A stretch of 64,000 bases of DNA from Flaviaestuariibacter sp. (GTDB lineage Bacteria > Bacteroidota > Bacteroidia > Chitinophagales > Chitinophagaceae), in NCBI GenBank assembly GCA_025963645.1, contig JAOQAI010000005.1:62001-126000 (forward strand). The letters are read 5' to 3'. The position numbers and the translations under genes were made by a program. Shown here in pieces: positions 60,666-64,000 of this stretch. Under the pieces are notes generated by a model. It had not been told where the DNA came from. It worked only from the letters and a program-made list of their open reading frames with translations, and did not search any database. Numbering within the stretch: the stretch's first letter is position 1; each line of letters opens with the position of its first letter.

Positions 60666-62630
60666 TTAAAAGGCTTTATCTGTTACCGTGTTATTCGTCC
60701 GGTTCATATCCGGCAGCTTTTTATCTGGATCTAAAACCACTTCTTTGATCTTACTGGTTGTAGGAACCGTAAAGGTCCAGGTGGCGCCGCGCTGCCATAC
60801 TTCTACAGGTAATGTCATACGGTGTTCTTTGCCATTCGTTTCGCGAATCAGTAACGGCACAGGCATCACCATCTTATCCAGGTTTTGAATAGTAATGGCA
60901 GCACCTTTGGCAGCATTGTCTTCATTGTATTTTACACCGGTTACTGCTTGGTCAAGTTTCCAGTCGTTGAAAACCCAGGCTCTCCAAAACCAGCTCAGGT
61001 CTTCGCCACTTACATTTTCTATAGTGTGAAAGAAGTCCCACGGCGTTGGATGCTTAAAAGCCCAGCGGCGGATGTATTCTTTAATAGCAGTGTCAAATCG
61101 TGCTTGGCCCAATACTACATCCCGAAGGCTCGTTAGCATAATGGCGGGTTTCAAATATGCGGCAACGCCCAGTTTTTCCTGTTGAATCACATCCGGTGTA
61201 TTCCATAGGGGATCCATGGTGGAAGTGAACGTTATCTTGGTTAACTCCTCAGGCTTGAAAAAAGAAAAAGAGGCAAACTCGCCTTTATTAAACGCTTTCG
61301 TAGAGCTGTCATTAATAAAGGTATTAAAGCCTTCATCCATCCATGCATATTTGCGTTCATTGGAGCCAACGATCATCGGGAACCATGTATGGCCAAACTC
61401 ATGATCCGTAACGCCCCACAGGTCGGCGCCACTATCCGCGTAGCTGCAAAAGACAATCCCTGGATATTCCATGCCACCAACGGGACCGGCTACGTTCACC
61501 GCCATCGGGTACGGATATTCAAACCATCGGGTCGAATAGTGCTCAATTGACGCCTTTACCATTTCGGTGCTGCGCTGCCAGCCATTGGGCTTGATGCTTT
61601 CGAATGGGTAAACACTCATAGCCAGCGCCTTCTTACCGCTCGGTAGGTTGATGCGGGCGGCGTCCCAGATAAACGACCGTGAGGCAGACCAGGCAGCGTC
61701 TCTTGCATTCTGAATGCGGAAGCGCCACGTGAGATTGGCGCCTGAAGGTCGAGAGGTTTTATCCGTTACTTCTTTCGCACTGCGAAGAACAACCGTTTTA
61801 TCACTGGCGCGGGCAGCAGCTATGCGTGTTTGTTGCAATGGTGTCAGCACTTCGCTTTCATTCAGTAACTCGCCGGAACCGGCAATTATCAAATTGGAAG
61901 GTGCTGTAATGCTGTATTCGATGTCGCCATATTCCAAATAAAACTCACCGGCACCGATATATGGCAAGGTGTTCCATCCCTGGATATCGTCATACACTGC
62001 CATGCGGGGGAACCATTGCGCTACTTCGTAAAGCCATCCATTGCTTGTTTTCATGCGTCCCATGCGGTCGGTGCCGCGCTCCGGTACCGTAAACTCATAC
62101 GCAACGGTAATCGTTGCTTTGCTGCCAGCTGCTTTCATCGCCTGCGGCAGCCATACCTGCATGCGGGTATCTGTAATGATTGTTTTGGGTGTGCTCTTCG
62201 CACCATCTATTTCAACCGAAATGGATTTAATAATATTGCCCTGTGTAAAGCCAGGATTTGCCCAACGGCCACCGGTTTGCGTAGTAGTAGCTGATCCCCG
62301 TGAGCCTTGTTGGTAAATGTTTTGATCGAGTTGCAGCCACACAAAATCCAGGTCGTCGGGGCTATTGTTGGTATAGATGATCGCGGATGTGCCTGTTACT
62401 TTATGGGCCGCTGTATCCAGCGTACAGGCCAGTTTATAGTCCGCACGGTTCTGCCAGTATTTAGGTCCGGGTTTACCGCTGGCACTTCGGTAGTCGTTGC
62501 CGCTTTGCGGGTAAAACTGCGGGTTGAAGGCTTCGCGATGATTGTAAGTAGAGGTGGGAGAAGTCGTTTGTGCGGCGACACTCATACTTAATAGGACGGG
62601 AGATAACAGTGCGATGATAAGTCTCTTCAT
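60666..62630 (-). CDS. Secreted M1 family metallopeptidase
   Basis: 654 aa. Signal peptide (MKRLIIALLSPVLLSMSVAA). N-terminal beta saddle (about 60-280), catalytic domain with the exopeptidase motif variant GGMEYPGIV (about 392) and zinc motif TDHEFGHTWFPM (about 413-424) followed by WMDEGFNTFIN, i.e. HExxH-x18-E. It removes N-terminal residues from peptides, periplasmic or surface. No T9SS C-terminal domain seen. Tail-to-tail with the phosphoesterase gene and separated by a terminator. Confidence 0.92.
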   Translation of the reverse strand: MKRLIIALLSPVLLSMSVAAQTTSPTSTYNHREAFNPQFYPQSGNDYRSASGKPGPKYWQNRADYKLACTLDTAAHKVTGTSAIIYTNNSPDDLDFVWLQLDQNIYQQGSRGSATTTQTGGRWANPGFTQGNIIKSISVEIDGAKSTPKTIITDTRMQVWLPQAMKAAGSKATITVAYEFTVPERGTDRMGRMKTSNGWLYEVAQWFPRMAVYDDIQGWNTLPYIGAGEFYLEYGDIEYSITAPSNLIIAGSGELLNESEVLTPLQQTRIAAARASDKTVVLRSAKEVTDKTSRPSGANLTWRFRIQNARDAAWSASRSFIWDAARINLPSGKKALAMSVYPFESIKPNGWQRSTEMVKASIEHYSTRWFEYPYPMAVNVAGPVGGMEYPGIVFCSYADSGADLWGVTDHEFGHTWFPMIVGSNERKYAWMDEGFNTFINDSSTKAFNKGEFASFSFFKPEELTKITFTSTMDPLWNTPDVIQQEKLGVAAYLKPAIMLTSLRDVVLGQARFDTAIKEYIRRWAFKHPTPWDFFHTIENVSGEDLSWFWRAWVFNDWKLDQAVTGVKYNEDNAAKGAAITIQNLDKMVMPVPLLIRETNGKEHRMTLPVEVWQRGATWTFTVPTTSKIKEVVLDPDKKLPDMNRTNNTVTDKAF

Positions 62631-62801
62631 TGTGGTTAAATCTGATTCCGAAATTATGTTTTTTGTGCGGGCTGAAGGAATTCTGTTGGCGTCTTGCAGT
62701 CAGTTGCGTAGGACATGCCGCCGGCATATCCTAAACTGTTGGGTCTAATGAGAGAACCGTTTTAAGCTGAACTTGCCAGGAGGCGTGTTCCTATAAAATC
62801 A

Positions 62802-63515
62802 TCAGGCGAATATTGTTTCGGCTTTTTCCAAACTCTCCGGTTTGCCTACATCCAGCAGTTTGCTTTCGCTGTGATCGAAGCTGGAGATCTTATTATCATG
62901 CGCCAATGAGAGATATAAATCAATAAGCGAGAACTTTCCACTTAGTTGATTCAAGTCAAAAACCTTGGGTTCGAAAATAGCGATGCCACTATAAGCTTTC
63001 TGGAACATGTCCTTCGCTTGGAGTACGATCTTTTCTTCGCAGGTAGCGGTATTGCGCCAGCCGCACATCCGGTTGTATTTATTAAAAAGCAGGTAACGTG
63101 AGGTTTGGCGCTCTGTCGTTGCTACCGTTATCTCCGATCCATCCTGCTGGTGCGAAGCGAGAAATGCTTTGAGGTTAAGGTCTGTAAGAATATCAACATT
63201 GATGGTGAGGAAGGCTTCGTCCTTTAAGAAAGCTGCGGCTTTCATCAATCCACCACCTGTGTCCAGCAATTCGTCCCGCTCATTGCTGATGGTAATATTA
63301 CTGCCCCACCCCGACGTTTTATCAATGGCCTCCGTTACCTGGTCGGCAAAATGATGCACGTTCACCACCACATCTGTTATCTCGTATTGCTGTAGATATT
63401 CAATATTGCGTTGCAATAAGCTTTTACCATTCACAACTGCCAGCGCTTTGGGATGCTTGTCTGTCCAGGGTTTGAAACGTGTACCCAATCCTGCCGCTAA
63501 AATCATTGCCTTCAT
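62802..63515 (-). CDS. Sugar nucleotidyltransferase (MurU-like)
   Basis: 237 aa. N-terminus MKAMILAAGLGTRFKPWTDK-x-PKAL is the nucleotidyltransferase signature (G-x-G-T/E-R and PKxL), then VVNVHHFADQVTEAI, DELLDTGGGLMKAA and LTINVDILTDLNL with a metal Asp. MurU makes UDP-MurNAc from MurNAc-1-phosphate in the salvage route; this sequence has the same short architecture. The adjacent gene (2 bp away) is a RapZ-domain protein that in Bacteroidota is often fused to an AmgK-like sugar kinase, supporting the MurU role. Confidence 0.85.
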   Translation of the reverse strand: MKAMILAAGLGTRFKPWTDKHPKALAVVNGKSLLQRNIEYLQQYEITDVVVNVHHFADQVTEAIDKTSGWGSNITISNERDELLDTGGGLMKAAAFLKDEAFLTINVDILTDLNLKAFLASHQQDGSEITVATTERQTSRYLLFNKYNRMCGWRNTATCEEKIVLQAKDMFQKAYSGIAIFEPKVFDLNQLSGKFSLIDLYLSLAHDNKISSFDHSESKLLDVGKPESLEKAETIFA

Positions 63516-63516
63516 G

Positions 63517-64000
63517 CTACGTCAATTTATTGTTCCAGTTCTTAGCTTCCTGCACCACATGGCAGAGGTCGATCTTAACCTTATACTTGTTACGCAAATG
63601 CCTTGCCAGTGCGTCGGCAGCATACACACTGCGGTGCTGTCCGCCTGTGCAGCCAAAGCCCACGAACAGGTTGGAAAAGCCGCGCTGGATATAGGTTTCC
63701 ACTGATACATCCACCATATCAAAAACAGAGTTCAGAAACTCTTGCATGCGGGTTTGGCGCTCTAAATATTCCATTACCGGCTTATCTCTGCCGTGAATTT
63801 CTTTGTACTCATCGTGCCTTCCGGGGTTGTCAATGCCCCGCATATCGAACAGAAAGCCGCCACCATTACCACTATCATCCTGCGGAATACCTTTCTTGTA
63901 AGAAAAGCTGCAGATGCGCACCACAAGTGGAGTGGTTTCATCTGCTTGAATGGGGGTGAACCTTTGGATGATATCATCGCCCACACAAATAGCCAGCACC
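63517..64000 (-). CDS. RapZ C-terminal domain protein (partial, runs off the window)
   Basis: At least 160 aa; the N-terminus lies beyond 64000. RapZ C-terminal marks: ICSFSYKKGIPQD, FLFDMRGIDNPGRHDEYKE and the phosphate-binding FVGFGCTGGQHRSVYAADALA (about 115-135 of the visible part). In RapZ this domain senses GlcN6P and binds small RNAs. In Bacteroidota it is often joined to an N-terminal aminoglycoside-phosphotransferase-like (AmgK-like) kinase; that part is not visible here. Coupled to the MurU-like gene. Confidence 0.82.
   Translation of the reverse strand, partial: VLAICVGDDIIQRFTPIQADETTPLVVRICSFSYKKGIPQDDSGNGGGFLFDMRGIDNPGRHDEYKEIHGRDKPVMEYLERQTRMQEFLNSVFDMVDVSVETYIQRGFSNLFVGFGCTGGQHRSVYAADALARHLRNKYKVKIDLCHVVQEAKNWNNKLT

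Overview
This 64 kb window is a chromosomal segment of a Bacteroidota bacterium, most likely Chitinophagales/Chitinophagaceae. Evidence: a near full-length SprA (type IX secretion translocon) next to ruvA, a PorT-like barrel overlapping ubiE, type A and type B T9SS C-terminal sorting domains, a BshA bacillithiol enzyme, PA0069-type radical SAM and DUF4105 proteins, and promoters of the Bacteroidota TTTG-N20-TAnnTTTG type with no purine-rich Shine-Dalgarno pattern. Gene density is high, mostly housekeeping. I see no rRNA, tRNA, CRISPR array, prophage or intact insertion sequence.

Layout. 0-7.3 kb: EnvC-like LytM protein, BshA, M28 peptidase, an AT-rich orphan ORF, a 230-bp stretch of degenerate 21-bp repeats, an RsmI-like methylase coupled to an EI24 membrane protein, and an alkyladenine glycosylase. 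7.4-15.4 kb: rpsP, rimM and trmD, normally one operon, here split by about 6 kb carrying DinB-family, Crp/Fnr, DNA polymerase IV, FkbM, M20 dipeptidase and S4-domain genes. rimM and trmD both begin inside copies of a palindromic dispersed repeat. 15.5-19.2 kb: YihY/BrkB protein, a tiny lipoprotein, a phosphoesterase/PQQ-propeller protein. 19.3-23.1 kb: a four-gene translationally coupled operon (UbiA prenyltransferase, type III polyketide synthase, SAM methyltransferase, FAD oxidoreductase), the best candidate for an uncharacterised biosynthetic pathway. 23.2-34.2 kb: CoA-binding protein, secreted metalloprotease with a small secreted partner, YkuK, EngB, UbiE-PorT, a POTRA/barrel protein, a frameshifted secreted protein gene, FabH and RuvA. 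34.3-41.4 kb: sprA.

41.4-50.5 kb: small membrane and secreted proteins, an SDR, a large PKD/type B sorting-domain protein in an operon with an alpha/beta hydrolase and a DUF4105 protein, then guaB and a short asparaginase-domain protein. 50.7-58.5 kb is rich in nucleic acid repair genes: diacylglycerol kinase, RtcB RNA ligase, a frameshifted Nei-like glycosylase, a radical SAM protein, two tandem 2H (LigT-like) phosphoesterases, a UmuD-like protein that has lost both catalytic residues, a truncated RhuM-like ORF, and UmuC. 58.5-64 kb: 3-hydroxyacyl-CoA dehydrogenase-like protein, RidA, phosphoesterase, M1 aminopeptidase, and a MurU-like nucleotidyltransferase next to a protein with a RapZ C-terminal domain that runs off the window (probable MurNAc recycling pair).

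All calls are from reading the sequence and translations; no database search was run. Start codons were moved from the longest ORF wherever a signal peptide, family N-terminus or neighbouring gene argued for it.
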